DNA of 64,000 nt from Lophius americanus. Taxonomy: Eukaryota > Chordata > Actinopteri > Lophiiformes > Lophiidae. The notes beneath the pieces were generated by a model. It was not told where the DNA came from and searched no databases. It saw nothing but the letters and a program-made list of their open reading frames with translations. A program made the position numbers and the translations under genes. Shown piece after piece: positions 1 to 12,600 of this stretch. The DNA lies in the NCBI GenBank assembly GCA_037951165.1, contig JBBDHG010000015.1, forward strand, positions 5,692,001 through 5,756,000. Reading direction: 5' to 3'. Numbering within the stretch: the first letter of the stretch is position 1; the number at the start of each line of letters is the position of its first letter.

Positions 1-852
1 CAGAAAGTCTCACAGCCCCCTCTGGCACTGGCATTTGCCAGACAACACCAGTATTCGCATATTCTCCATTGGTGCCCTGTTCTCTTCACAGATACGAGCA
101 GGTTCACACTGAGCACATGTGACTGACATGAGAGAGTCATGACACGCTGTGGAGGACCTTCTGCTGCCTGTAACATCCTCCAGCATGACCGGTTTGGCGG
201 TGGATCTGGGGAGGCATATCCTTGGAGGGCCGCGCAGACCTCCACGTGCTAGACTGGGGTACCCTGACTGCTGTTAGGTACTGGGATGAGATCCTCAGAC
301 CCATTGTCAGACCGTTTACTGGTGCAGTGGGCCCTGGGTTCCTTCTGGTGCAGGACAATGCCCGGCCTCATGTTGCTGTTGTGTGTTAGTGGTTCCTTGA
401 TGACGAAGGCATTGATGCTATTGACCGGCCTGTCCGTTCCCTATACTTGAAATCCAATCAAGCACCTCTGGGACATCATGTATCGTTACATCCACCGTCG
501 CCACATCTCACAATAGACTGTCCAGGAGCTGACTGATGCCCTGATCCAGGTCTTGGGGGAGATCTCCCAGGACACCGTCCGTCGTCTCATCAGGAGCATG
601 CCCAGACGTTGTAGGGGGTGCATAGAGGCACTGAGTCACATTATGTCTTGAAGTTTTTTTATTTTTCCACTTTGATTTCTGGTAAGATTCTGAATCCAGT
701 CCTTAATGACTTAATGTTTTTGCTTTCTCTTGATTGATTTGATTGAACAAATTACACTATATAATCCTTAAAGATTTTCAACTGAAATATATAATTTATC
801 CAGATCTGGGATGTGTGATGTAAGTGTTCCCTTTTATTTTTGAATAGTGTGT
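1..852 (+). mobile_element. Tc1/mariner-like DNA transposon, 3' part, dead
   Basis: This is the right-hand part of a Tc1-like transposon whose left end lies outside the window. Reading the plus strand, a transposase can be followed in pieces: LFTDTSRFTLS with the first catalytic Asp codon at 91-93, then QDNARPHVA with the second at 354-356, then NPIKHLWDIMY from 451. These lie in different frames, so at least two frameshifts are present. A TGA follows PHVAVVC near 388, and the third catalytic Asp, expected just before NPIKHLW, is lost. The C-terminal end resembles the RLIRSMPRRC block of fish elements. The DNA near 815-852 matches the usual 3' terminal region (gtgttcccttttatttttg). Family membership is from memory; the exact right end is inferred. 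Confidence 0.85.
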
Positions 853-2931
853 ACAATATATATATATTACCCATGTTAGATAAAAATCAGAAAGGTATTC
901 ATGTTAGAATGTATGGAGTAAAAGTACAAAGTAATAAGACAAATTAATTCTAAAGTATAGTACAGACATTTTAAAACTCAACTAGTACAGTCACGAAGGA
1001 AGGAGTCACTTTTTGTTTTATATTCTTTGCGTTCTTGAAAACATTGCAAATAGAAAAAGAATATCCATGCCATTTTCAAACATTATAGTAAAGTAAAGAG
1101 TATATCAAAAGCCCAGGAGAGAAAAAAACCCCAATGAATTATTCTATTAAGTTAAATTTTCCAAAACCACAGTAGAACCAATGAAAGGCTTGGCCAACTA
1201 TTATTAGCAGCTTCCTGTTTGGTGCTTAGCCTCTCCCCACACAGCTAAGCTCCATGTGAAGTCAATGTTTTATGTAATTGTGGTGTGTGTGTATACCAAG
1301 AAAACGGCTGAATCTAGAACATGACACTTCCATCCCCTCCTTTCACGTTTCCAATGGATTTCTGTTGGTGCAGTGCAAAGGCCAACATGAGCACTGATTG
1401 GTTCCTCCTGACTGATGCTGAGGGCGAAACCAATTCCCTCATCAACTGGCCTTCGAGGTACTTCCGGGCTGGTTGTGTCCCCATCCGGCATTTAACCATT
1501 GAGCTGGAGCTACTAAAATCTGTCAGGCTTGATGATCAGGGGTTCTTAAATATCATAAAAATTTAAATGTAATACAAAGGTTAAAGGACATCAGCATAAT
1601 ACCATCCTAATCATCCCCATTACCTCATGATCCTGCTCCCTTTGCTTCAGACCCTAACTTCACCAACCCCCCCATCCTGCATATGTTTTGTTTCACTTTA
1701 ACCCCCATTTAAACATAAAACGTTTTATAAATAATACGTGAAGCTTCTTATGGAATAGACTTTTTTTTTCTCTCCCACCTGATGTGATATTTACTGTTTG
1801 GAGGTGATACTGTATGTATTTGCAGTTAGAATAAAATTTTGGGGTAATCCGACAAAAACTGACGAGACGGACACTGTTAAAGTAGATGGACAGATAAAGA
1901 GATTGGTGGATAGATGGAAGGATGGATAGGTTGAGAGATGGATTGCTGGATGGAGATGGACAGGCAGATAAATAGAAAAAGGAAAGAAAAGGGCAAACGA
2001 GAAAAAAAATGTAGGACAGAAAGAAAGAAGGAATAAGAAATAACACCAAAATATGGAAGAAAGACCGAGGAAAGGAAGGAAACTTAGAAGGAAGAGGGGA
2101 AGGGAAGTTATAAAAAAAAAAGGGACGAAGGACAGAAAGATCGATAGATCTATCACCACAGGGGAAATTTAGATGTTACCAGGGTGTCAAAAACAGGAAG
2201 TGTGTTGGCGAGCCCAATCTGCTCACAGGTCCTGATGGCAAATCTCAGTCACTCTTGGTCACCAGCCCTGAGCTAGGGTCAACCAGTGAGGGTATGTTAG
2301 AGCAGAGTTTCTCAAATGTACTGAAATTAAAGTCGGACTTCTGACTTCATTCTCAGAATTCTGATATAAATCATCATTTTGAATTTAAAAAATAAAAACA
2401 ACCAAAACAATCATGTAGACTTAATTATCTGCAGTACATCTGGAATGGGCACATTGAATGCAAAATAAGGTTATTTGACTTTGAATTCGATTGATTAAAA
2501 TTATGATGGAGAAATTATTTTAGGAGTTTTCGACAGAACGACACTTCTAGGATCAATTTCACATATGCGCAGTACCCCAGAATACCACTATTGAAACCCC
2601 CGTTTGAAAAAAGACTTCATTAGAGGACTCAGGTGATGATGTGGAGCATAGTGGGGTAAAGGTTCTGTAATATAACCGGTTGCCGTATCGTGTTTGACCT
2701 TGAAGGTTATTAAAATCTTAATCTTGTTTCATGGGAGGTCAGATTTGGGTTGATCCACAATCTACGATTGGTCTTTGTTAAAAGAAAGGGTAGAAAGAAT
2801 AAGCCCTCCCCTTGTGCCAAAAGGCAAACTTTCAAACCATAATGTACATTACAGTAGGAGATGAGTGATATATTTATTGATTTGTCTCATCCTGATGTAA
2901 AAATGCTAACCTGCCCCTTATTTCCCTGAAG
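853..2931. other. Non-coding stretch upstream of first visible svil exon
   Basis: This is probably svil intron. Apart from the GGAT-tailed repeat at 1780-2000 I see no gene. A short open stretch at 1321-1566 has no recognisable domain and no convincing splice sites. I looked here for the Lys/Arg-rich N-terminal supervillin exon and did not find it, so it should lie further upstream. Confidence 0.5.
1780..2000 (+). repeat. Dispersed repeat with GGAT/GATA-rich tail, copy 1
   Basis: A block with ttactgtttggaggtgat, an attttggggtaatcc segment and then a GGATA/GACAGA-rich tail. The same order of segments recurs at 4485-4680, so this is a dispersed element and not just a simple repeat. The purine-rich tail decays into GAAA-rich sequence to about 2150. 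Confidence 0.5.
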
Positions 2932-3684
2932 AATCAGAGTTAGGGAGAGGCTCGCCAGGGAGGTGGGACACCAGAGAAGCCCAAAGCTGGGAAAGGGGAC
3001 AGAACCCCCAGCGTATCGCAGACAATCTCATCACCCAACCCAAAAGTCTCCACACTATGATACACACCCACCAGCCTCCCAGCAAGCTTACTGCCACCCC
3101 CGTCATCTCCCCTCAGCTCAGCTCACCGCACCTGGGCGACAGGTTGAATCGGAAGTTGGAAGTTACCCCAGTTACCTATGCATGGCCTCCGGTCCCACAT
3201 CCGGATCCGGGCAGCAGCAGCTGTTACATGAAGGGGAGACCGAAGAGTTAGAGGATTTGAAGACAGAGGACCTTCTGAGGATCAGGAAAGCAGTGCTTCC
3301 CTCGGAGATACGCCGCAGAGAGAGGAGTACTGAGGATCCACGAAGAGGTAGGGCAGAGGAGGAGCTGGATAGGTCCAGGGCACTGAGCCTCAACGAGGCT
3401 GAGGCAGATGGCAGAGTGCTGCTCAGAAGCGCCTCAGAGAGAAGACCCAGAGAGAGGGAAAATGACAGAAGGGCTGCTCTCCACATGCAGCCCAGAGTGG
3501 CTCAAGAAGGTCCAGGAAACTCCATTTCCAGCATAGATACAATCCTGCATGGTCAGGGGATCCGCGCCCAGGATGAGGGTTTGAGAAACCAGGAGAGTCT
3601 GGACAACCGGGTGTCTGTGGCCCAGCTCAGACATTCATACATGGAGAGCACCACCACCCCACCGACCTGCCGCCAAAAAGAGGT
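2932..3684 (+). CDS. svil: svil exon 1 of window (N-terminal charged region)
   Basis: Acceptor ccctgaag; donor GT|gtaggt. One leading base, 250 codons, two trailing bases. It encodes a Pro/His/Gln-rich then Arg/Glu-rich, probably disordered segment ending SVAQLRHSYMESTTTPP. The more obvious donor two bases earlier (GAG|gtgtag) would put a TGA at the start of exon 2, so the end at 3684 is preferred. Confidence 0.75.
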
Positions 3685-6600
3685 GTAGGTGGAAAATTAA
3701 ATATCCGGCTTCACTACAACTCACGCTGATGCCTGTTGCCTAACATCGGCTGGCTAATGAGAGACTAACAAGCAGTTAAGGCTGGAGTGAAGTTAAAATC
3801 AATGCATAGCCGCTGTGTCTTGATTCCTAATCTTCTACCTGGTGCATGTGTGCATGCTTATGCCGCTTTTTGACATTTGCCGTCCATCTCTCTCTCACAA
3901 TGCTCTATTTTCTCTTCCTTTTTCCGATGCTTCCTCTCCTTCGTTTGGCTCATCCAGTGAGGTTGAGTGGGACGGGGCCCCCTTGAGCTATGAGGCCCCG
4001 TGGAGAGTGGAGAGGGACAGGGGGCGCAGGCCCCGGCAGTATGTCTGTCCTGAGGAGAGTAGAAAGACCTCAGAGAGGTTTAGGACGCAGCCCATCACAT
4101 CTTCCGAGCACCAGGAGACAGATAGGTACTTGTCCATACACATGAATGCATGACATAGAGCGAGGAATGCTGGCAAATTTCCATTTAGCAATGCATTTCA
4201 AGGAAATCATAAAAATAAAATCAGCTGATTTTATGAATGGCTGATGCACATGAATATTGATTCCATTTCCGATCAGATTTTGCTGCATCATACAGAATGA
4301 TGAACAACTATGCACTGATCAGCCATAAAAATATAAAAACAGAGAGGTTAAGTCAAAACTATCAATTAACCTGGCAGTGGTTGGAATTTGTGCGGTAGTA
4401 AGTGAATAATTTGTCCAGAAATGTATAGGTTGGAAGCAAGAAGATAATTGATATGTGTGAGGATCTGAGAGACTTTGACTTTCAGAGCTGATGTGAAATT
4501 CACTGTTTGACAGTGATGTGTATTTACAGTAAAATTAAATTTTGGGATAACCAGTTAGAAAATCTAACCAAAGATGTATGGATGGATAGACAGAATAAGA
4601 AAGATTTATAGATGGACTGGACAGATAGAGGGGTAATGAACAGATGGACTAATAGATGGAGATATGGGTTGATGTACAGAGGTATTAAGCAGGTATAAAG
4701 TATAAAGTTATGGCTAATCTCCTTTTCTGATTCTATAGAATGTAGTAAATCCCTAATCAGATTAATGCCCTGAGCTGATTCTTGGTTTATCACCGGGCAA
4801 ACACAGCCATGTGCTCACGTTCTCTTTCATTCACTCCAACATTAGCCCACAGGGAGGCCAAAGGTCAGCTCTGATTGGACCTCATTTCATGTGACCACAG
4901 CAAAGAGGCATGAATCGACCCTTGTTGGTAATCACTGCTTTCGCAGCTTAGCCTGCCCCTCTGGACTTGGGTTTAGTTTCCAGTAAAACACCAGCGACTG
5001 CTTCCCTTCAAACACTCACCCACACACTTAATGTATCACTTTATCGATTTTGCCAACTTTTACCAATTTCCTGTTTCTCTTTGCGTTTTTTATGAAGGTC
5101 CTGTGTAAACTCGGATCTTCCTTCCACTGAAGGTAAGCCATTTTTTCCCACTATTTGTGAAAGTTTTATTAGAGGATACTCAGATTTTGTCATTAATGGT
5201 AACATTGATAGCCGTTAAGGAGCGTACATGTACTATGATTAGTAGAACTAAAATTGAATCTATGAGCTACTGCAGCCTCTGTACACATGTGCTGGTGAAG
5301 TAATTGATTAAGCGTGGTTGGCGTTAGTGGAATTCTCTGCATGGCGGTCGCATCTTATGACCAATGACATCGTTTCGCCAGGGCCTCCAGCTGCATAATA
5401 ACTGTCATCTCTACTATAGAAGGAGATTCTGTTTTTCACCCTGTTATATCAGTTGTCTGCCTGTTTGTTAGCAAGATTACGGAACAACTAATTGATGAAT
5501 TACCGTAGAGATGATTACATTTTGGTTACGTATTTTGCAGCATTAGAAATAGAAAAACTTTGGTTTGGGGTAGTGACATCACAATGTGGCGTGCCGCTCT
5601 CTTGAAACTGTGTCCGTTATTGATGCGTTTGGTCCTTTGATTCCGCTTTGGGGTAACAGCTGGGGCCTCAATGTGTTATTGATGTGTCTGCTCCTCTGAT
5701 GTTCCTTTGGGGGCGGAGCTCAGGGCCCAGGGGGCTGAACAGAGACGCTAAAGTGGAAGGCGCAGTAGATGACCGGCTACAGAGTCTTTGAGAGATACTC
5801 AGAGCGTTGGTTGTAGTTGTCAGTAGATTTAGAAGCTGGCCATTACTCCTATATTAATGCAGACATTTGCATGAATTCTATCTTAAAGCTAAGGTACTGT
5901 TGTGTCTGCTCCTTTAATATTTTATACTGGGGAGGAACAGGAAATGACACAACAATGTCTCTTTAACATAAAAGAGAAGCAGACAGCGAAGAATAAAACA
6001 ATGTTCTGAACACATAAAGAGAATGAGGGAGGAAGAAACAAAGTAGGTTTCTAGTTTACCATAAAAAATGATGGTGATAAAAATGAGCTGCTTAAATGCT
6101 ATTAAGAGGTCCTCATACCACTTTATATTAATCTTTTAAGTCATATAGGGCTTATTTTCAGCCTGTTTTGTTACTAAATGTAAAATCCATTTGTCTTACA
6201 TGTGGCTCTTAAACTACAGTCATTTCTTCTGCAGCAACAATACCAATATTCTGTCTGATATAACTTCTTCAACATCATGTGCAATATTACCTCTCAATAT
6301 TATATTTTCAGGAACAATGTTACATTGAATATCATATTATCATATTTATTTTCATGTGTCGTGTTACGTTTCAGTATAATTATATGTAATAGAAAGTGTG
6401 CATTGACTTCTCATCATTTTTATTTATATCTAATTGTCTTTTGTCTTTACTTAATTATTGTATATTTATGCAATTTTGGAGACATGTCTGGCACAATAGT
6501 TTTCTTTGGCATTGGGAAGTCTTTTTCCTCTTTTACCTCATCTCAACTTATCTAATTTCCCCATATTTAATTTTGTATATCTCTACACATCTTATCTCAT

Positions 6601-9600
6601 CTTACCTTCTCTTACCTAACTTCTCTTATCTTCTATTCTTATCCAGTCTTATCTTATCCTATTTAATCGTATCTGATCTCACCTAATTTTACCTCTTCTC
6701 ACCTTATCTCATTATCTCTCTTCTCCTTACCTCGTCATACCCTGTCACATCTTTTGTCATCGTGACTTATCTCGTCTTACCTCATCTTGGATTAACTTGA
6801 TATCATTTTGAGCAGTTTGATATAAAACAACTTTCACGACTTTTATAATATTAAATAACATATGATATCCACGTTTCGTAAGAATTGTTCCATTTTTGTG
6901 TCGTAAAACCTTACCGGGAGTATTAAAATTTCGATGTATGATGGGGAATTGCAAATTTAAAAAAAAGGAAATCTGAGTTTTTTTCACAAAGGGAAAAATA
7001 AATTCCCCAATGTAATATTACATTTCTCTGTTTATAGGAAGTATTTCAAAATAAATGTCCGATTTTTGTTTTTCGTTTCCACACATTTCCAAGGATATAT
7101 GTTTGAATTTGGCTCATTGAGGTGGTTGGCTTCAATTTCAGACAGATCTCGACTCTTTTTTAATATTTTTCAACACGGTTCTCTACACACATGACATTTT
7201 GGTGACTTTTGTTGTTAAGGTCTCGTTATTGTTTGTGTTTTTTTCCGTTTCTATGGTTACAAGTCTAAGTTATGCTCATTACCTCTGCCAAGGAAGGACG
7301 TTATGTTTTCACCCGCTTTTGTTTGTCTTTCTGGCTGTTAGCAAGATAACAGAAAAACATAGGATTTGCAGGAAATGCTACCCAGAGGTAGATTTTGGAA
7401 TATGCTACAGATGATAACATTGTAAAATAATAAGCCATTTGGATCTGTGATGTCACAATATGGCGAGGCATTCTCTTTAAAGGCGTCTTTGTTCCTTTGA
7501 TGTTTCCTTGGGGGTAGAGCTAGGGGCTCAGTTTCAAGAGTTCCTTTGTATTACTTTTGGAGGTGGAGATGGGGGCTCGGTGGGTTGAAAAGAGACACTG
7601 AAGTGGAAGGTGCAGAAGACAACCGGCTATAGAGTATTTGGGAGATACTCAGAGAGTTTGTTGGAGTTGTTGATTTAGAGGCTGACTCAAGACATTAATG
7701 GATTAATCTGCACAAATCTTTCCTTAACCTTGGTATTGCCGTGACCTGTTCCTTTGGTGTTTTAAACTGGAGAGAAACAGGACATGATGCACCAATGTCT
7801 GTTTAAATCTAAATTATAAGGACATTGTGCACACTCGTAAACCAAATCCTGCTCGACATTTACGAGTGTGGAGCAGAGAATGCTAAATACATAAAGAGAA
7901 TGCGAAAGGAAGTTACAAAGTAGGTTAAGAGGTAAATTTTGGCACTTTGCGGATGTTCGCCCTCTGACTTGTTATTCTAGTTTTATGAATGGGAATTTCC
8001 TCAGATGAGGGTCTCTGGGTCATAATTCAAAAGCCAATCAATACTTTCCCATGACACTTTATGTTAACATCTCATTTTTCTATATCACTTAATGTGTGAA
8101 CCTGGACTGTTTCAGTGTGATACGGTCCAGGCTCACCCAGTGCAAGGGTCCAGGCTCACCCAGTGCAAGGGTCCAGGCTCACCCAGTGCAAGGGTCCAGG
8201 CTCACCCAGTGCAAGGGTCCAGGCTCACCCAGTGCAAGGGTCCAGGCTCACCCAGTGCAAGGGTCCAGGCTCACCCAGTGCAAGGGTCCAGGCTCACCCA
8301 GTGCAAGGGTCCAGGCTCACCCAGTGCAAGGGTCCAGGCTCACCCAGTGCAAGGGTCCAGGCTCACAGTCATATTAAGCATATAATTAGGTTTTAGTTTG
8401 GTCACTACCAGTGGTTCATTGGACGATACAGCACCATAGAAAATGAAGTCTAGACCGTCGTGTTGCTGCCAATGAAAAAAAAGACACAAGTGACTCAGTC
8501 CCGTTTTTAAAGCACACACTCCCATCGGCGTCAGTCAAAAGAAATTTGGTGATGTGGTGTGTGAATGTGTCTCACACCACTGTAGTGTCTGACCTATGAC
8601 ACCACCCACAGGTTTATCTTCATTGCTACAAAGGCAGAGCTGTGTAACCCCTAAATATATATAAATTGATTGAATAATTTAATTGCTTTTTTTATTTTGC
8701 TTTTATTGGACATATATACCAATCAACCAAAAGATTAAAACCACCTGCCTGAAATAACCGAGGTCTGCCTTTTTCCTGTTCGTCTGCTAAGTTTGAACAG
8801 TGTTTACAGGGGTAGCATTAGCTGCATTACTCGCCCGCCAGTTTCATGCTGTTGAACAATGTTGTTGAACAGATTTTTCACGCAGAAGACATTCAGTTTT
8901 TCAACTGTCGTACCTCATTAGGAACATATATTGTCTTTTCTCTTTTTATTTCAACCAAAGGTCCCATGATTTGTCAATAAATCACTGTGTAAACAAGATC
9001 TATAGATTTATCCTCAAAAAATATAAACAACAAAAATTCCCCATTAACACTGACATTTTTTATCATACTGACATCAGAAAAAAGAAATCTGTGCTTTCCA
9101 TGTGTTTAGGCTTTAATCGAGGAATCTTGGCTTCAGAATTTATGTTTTAACACATTATCCATTTCATGCATGCAATTTTCCTTAGTTCCTGTTCTACTGC
9201 TGTATTATAGGACATAAAACACAATGGTTGGAACTAAAATAATAATTGGATAATGAAATATAATAAATAATTATACACTGAATAAAAATGTATAATTCCT
9301 CCCTCTTTTTCTCACACATGGACATACCATAACTGGATTTTCTGAGAATAAATTCTTATTGTATGGTTACGATTAGAGCTGACGTTAGTTCAAAGTATTC
9401 AGTGATGAAGAGTTTAAAGTAATATCATATATTATATGGCAGTGTCATAAAAGTGAGGATTTACTTCCTGGAAGAGCATGAGAGTAATGAAGGACAAGGG
9501 TAAACATCTCAATGTCTTGTCCTTCTATGTATTTCTGCAGCAGATGAAGAGAAGCTAGATGAACGGGCCAAGCTGAGCGTAGCAGCTAAGCGCTCTCTCT

Positions 9601-12600
9601 TCAGGGTGAGCTTCAACTGTCCTTTGTTTACATTCCCTGTTGCAGAAATTTGCCTCCAGTTAAGGATCTATTCCTAATTTCTGTAAGGATTTAGAAATTA
9701 CATGGAAATATGAATGAAAGTGGATGAATGTGTCCTTTAAGATTTAAATCCCATTATTACCTCCGACAAGACAGGTTTTGTTTTCATTTGCATGAAATTT
9801 TACCCAGTGGTAGGTCTTGCATTACCAAAAAATGATTACATTTTGATGATGCTATATGCTTTGCGCCGAATAAAGTAAATGTAAAGTGCATTATAAATTA
9901 AATGTATTATTATTATTATTAAGCAAAATAAAAATAAGACTTTTCGAGCATGACGTAATAATGTGTCCTGTGATGTTTGATACTGGAGAGGAACAGGAAA
10001 TTAGTCTAAGTCTAAATTTTTGAAAGACATTTTTTTCACTCTAAAACAAAATTCCTGCACGAAGTCTAGGTGTTTAAATCAGAGAATAAAACAATGTGCC
10101 GAATACATGAAAAGAATGAGAGAGCAAGGAACGGTGTAGGCGCAGAGGTAGGTTTTGATCCTTGGCGGAGGTTTTTTCTCCGAGTGGTTTTCTAGTTGTG
10201 ATTTTTTTCATGTGTTTCCATTCAGGAACTGGAGAAGAGTTTTGATGGCGTACTCCCTAAAACAAGGTCCAGGAATGCAGCAGTGGACAGGAGACTGAGA
10301 CGAACTCAAGACCGATCCAGAACTCAGCCAGTCACCACAGAGGAGGTCGTCATTGCTGCCTCGTAAGACTTATTTGAGCTGGATAGTTTTGGAAAATGAA
10401 TGGATAGATAGATTACTAGATCGAGACAGATGGATTGTTGGATAGATGGATGGCTAAATGGATTGATAGATTAATGGACAGCTTAATGAGGCAGCGATGA
10501 AGATTTAACCTCAACGTACCTCAATGTGGTTCATTCCTTCCTGCCACCCATGTGTTTCTTCTCTCTAACTGTCCTCTTCTTCGACCACTGTAGCAGCCCC
10601 ACCCACATGCCACAAACAGTGAGTGTTCCCACCACTGTGGCCCGAGTCCCAAGCCCCTCCCTAGTTCACAGCACTGTCCCGTCGTACAGGTACCTGGCAT
10701 GGCTCACACTGGCCTCCAGTGTGTGACTAACAGAACTGATATTTACTGAACTTATTTCCACCGTGCTGCTCTAACCAGGGCCAGCTTGCAGTGGGTCTCA
10801 CCCCACAGGAGTTAATTTATCTTATTGTTTATTTAAGTTTTGGTGCCCGGCCTACTTGATGAGGTAAGATGAGATGAGATCAAATAAGATGAGATAAAAT
10901 TAAATAGGATGATATAAAATTAGATATTAAATAAGATGGCATGGGAAAAAATGACATAAGATTAGCTAAAAAGGCATGAGATGAAATGAGATAAGATAAG
11001 ATAAGCTGAGGCAAATAAGATTAGATGAGATAAAACAAGAAAAGTCCAGTTGAGATAAAATGAGATGAGATGACATAAGATCAAATACAGCAAGATAAGA
11101 TAAAATGAGATCAGTTAAATAGAATGAGATAGAATAAGATAAGACGGGAGATGAGATCATGCAAGATGAAATAAGATGCAGTATGATGAAGTTAGTCAGA
11201 TGATATTTATTAAAATATTAAATTATTATAATTAAAAATGTAATATTGCACATGACACTGGATGTAATATGATATTCAAAGTAAGACGGTGCCTGAAAAT
11301 GAATGAGTGGTGATATTGCACGTTATTGTTGTAATGGTCCTCGTGTCCTTCCTGCAGAGGGGGAAGGAAGAACAGCTTAATGGCCACTGGTAGAAATTCA
11401 CATGCCTTTGAGAGGCATGACTCACCCCGACCATGTAACAACCCAGTATTAAACTTTTTACTGGCTGTCTTCAGATGCACGCAGCCTCAAGATGCCACTT
11501 GCCAGCTTGCATGAGCTCCAACCATGCTTACCAGAGGTCTCCTTCCTCTTTACATCTTCACTGTCATCCTGCCACAGCCTGCAGGCATCCACGCAGCAGA
11601 GCGCTGCCACCAGGGAGCAAGCGCAAGAAGTCTGTGAGTCCCGGGAGGTCCAAGCCACTCGGGTATTGCCCACAATGGACGGGAAACAACCGAGTCAGGA
11701 CCAGGACCAGCGTCAGGGCCAGGAGGAGCCTGATCTTTGCAATCTCAGCCTGGCAGAAAAGATGGCGCTGTTCAACCGACTGGCTCAGCCTCCTATCAGG
11801 GTCACCCACACCAGGGGGGACAAACGTCAGCGCAGGTCCAACGTTCGCTACCAAACGCAGCCCATCACTCTGGGAGACATTGAGCAGGTAAGGTGGAGTT
11901 GAACTTAATAATTTAAAAACATTTTTCTGCTATAATTATTCAAGCTATTTACCTTTTATTCTCATGATAGTCTAGTCCTGTTTAATTTGTTTTTAACGAT
12001 TAATTCGTTCTGAGTCAAATATGATTTCACCGATGCCATTTAGAACCTGCATTATTAAACACTGATCCTGAGTCTTCTCATGTGAGGTTGCCCAACGTTG
12101 GACTTTGCCAAATCCAACAACCGACCAGCGCCTACGTTCTAGGCACGCATGAGAGAAAATAACTCTCTATACCTGCAGGCAGTGATAGTGGTGGCCTGTG
12201 TTTGGTAGTCAAATAGGGGAATTGGAAGCCCTTTGACTGCAGACAGGTTCTCCTACACTGTTAGAACGGATGGATCAGACCCCTCAGTCCATTAGAGTGG
12301 ACGTAACACAATTTTATCTGTAAACAAATAAAACATTCAAAAAGACATCTGGTCATTTATTGATCCATAAGAAACCAATCCGGATGAATAAATCACCCTA
12401 AATGTAATATCATGCGTTTAAAACCGTTACCAGCATTACATCTTTAAATGTATTATTATTATTATTATTATTATTACTTTACTGATATGAATTCTCCAGT
12501 TAAACGGAACCTTTCCCCCTGAAAGAATGTTGGCATTTTTCTTTTGTGATAGACATTCAAATTGTCACATAAAGAAACACGAGAAGACCAAAATGAAATG

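Larger units (their letters stand above)
5133..9540. other. Large svil intron, repeat-filled
   Basis: This 4.4-kb intron contains two TIR-type repeats (5412-6055, 7281-7980), a TCTTA-rich tract (6530-6790), a 23-bp minisatellite (8094-8366) and a Tc1-like terminal fragment (8712-8780). The remainder is AT-rich with no further recognisable structure. Confidence 0.7.

Noticed and set aside
1321..1566. Possible alternative first exon of svil
   Set aside because: 81-codon frame without recognisable N-terminal supervillin sequence, promoter or donor fitting exon 1; left as non-coding.
3172..3486. Antisense open frame opposite svil exon 1
   Set aside because: Shadow of the Glu/Arg-rich coding sequence read on the opposite strand (Ser/Leu-rich).
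3681..3684. Donor at GAG|gtgtag for exon 1 (end at 3682)
   Set aside because: Joining to the only good acceptor of exon 2 would create TGA immediately; the donor two bases later restores the frame.
8092..8396. Three overlapping plus-strand open frames of 77-97 codons
   Set aside because: They are the three frames of a 23-bp tandem repeat, which cannot contain frame-specific stops if the unit has none. Not genes.
11475..11891. 138-codon plus-strand frame over exon 7
   Set aside because: Wrong frame; the supervillin block SLAEKMALFNRL is read in the neighbouring frame.
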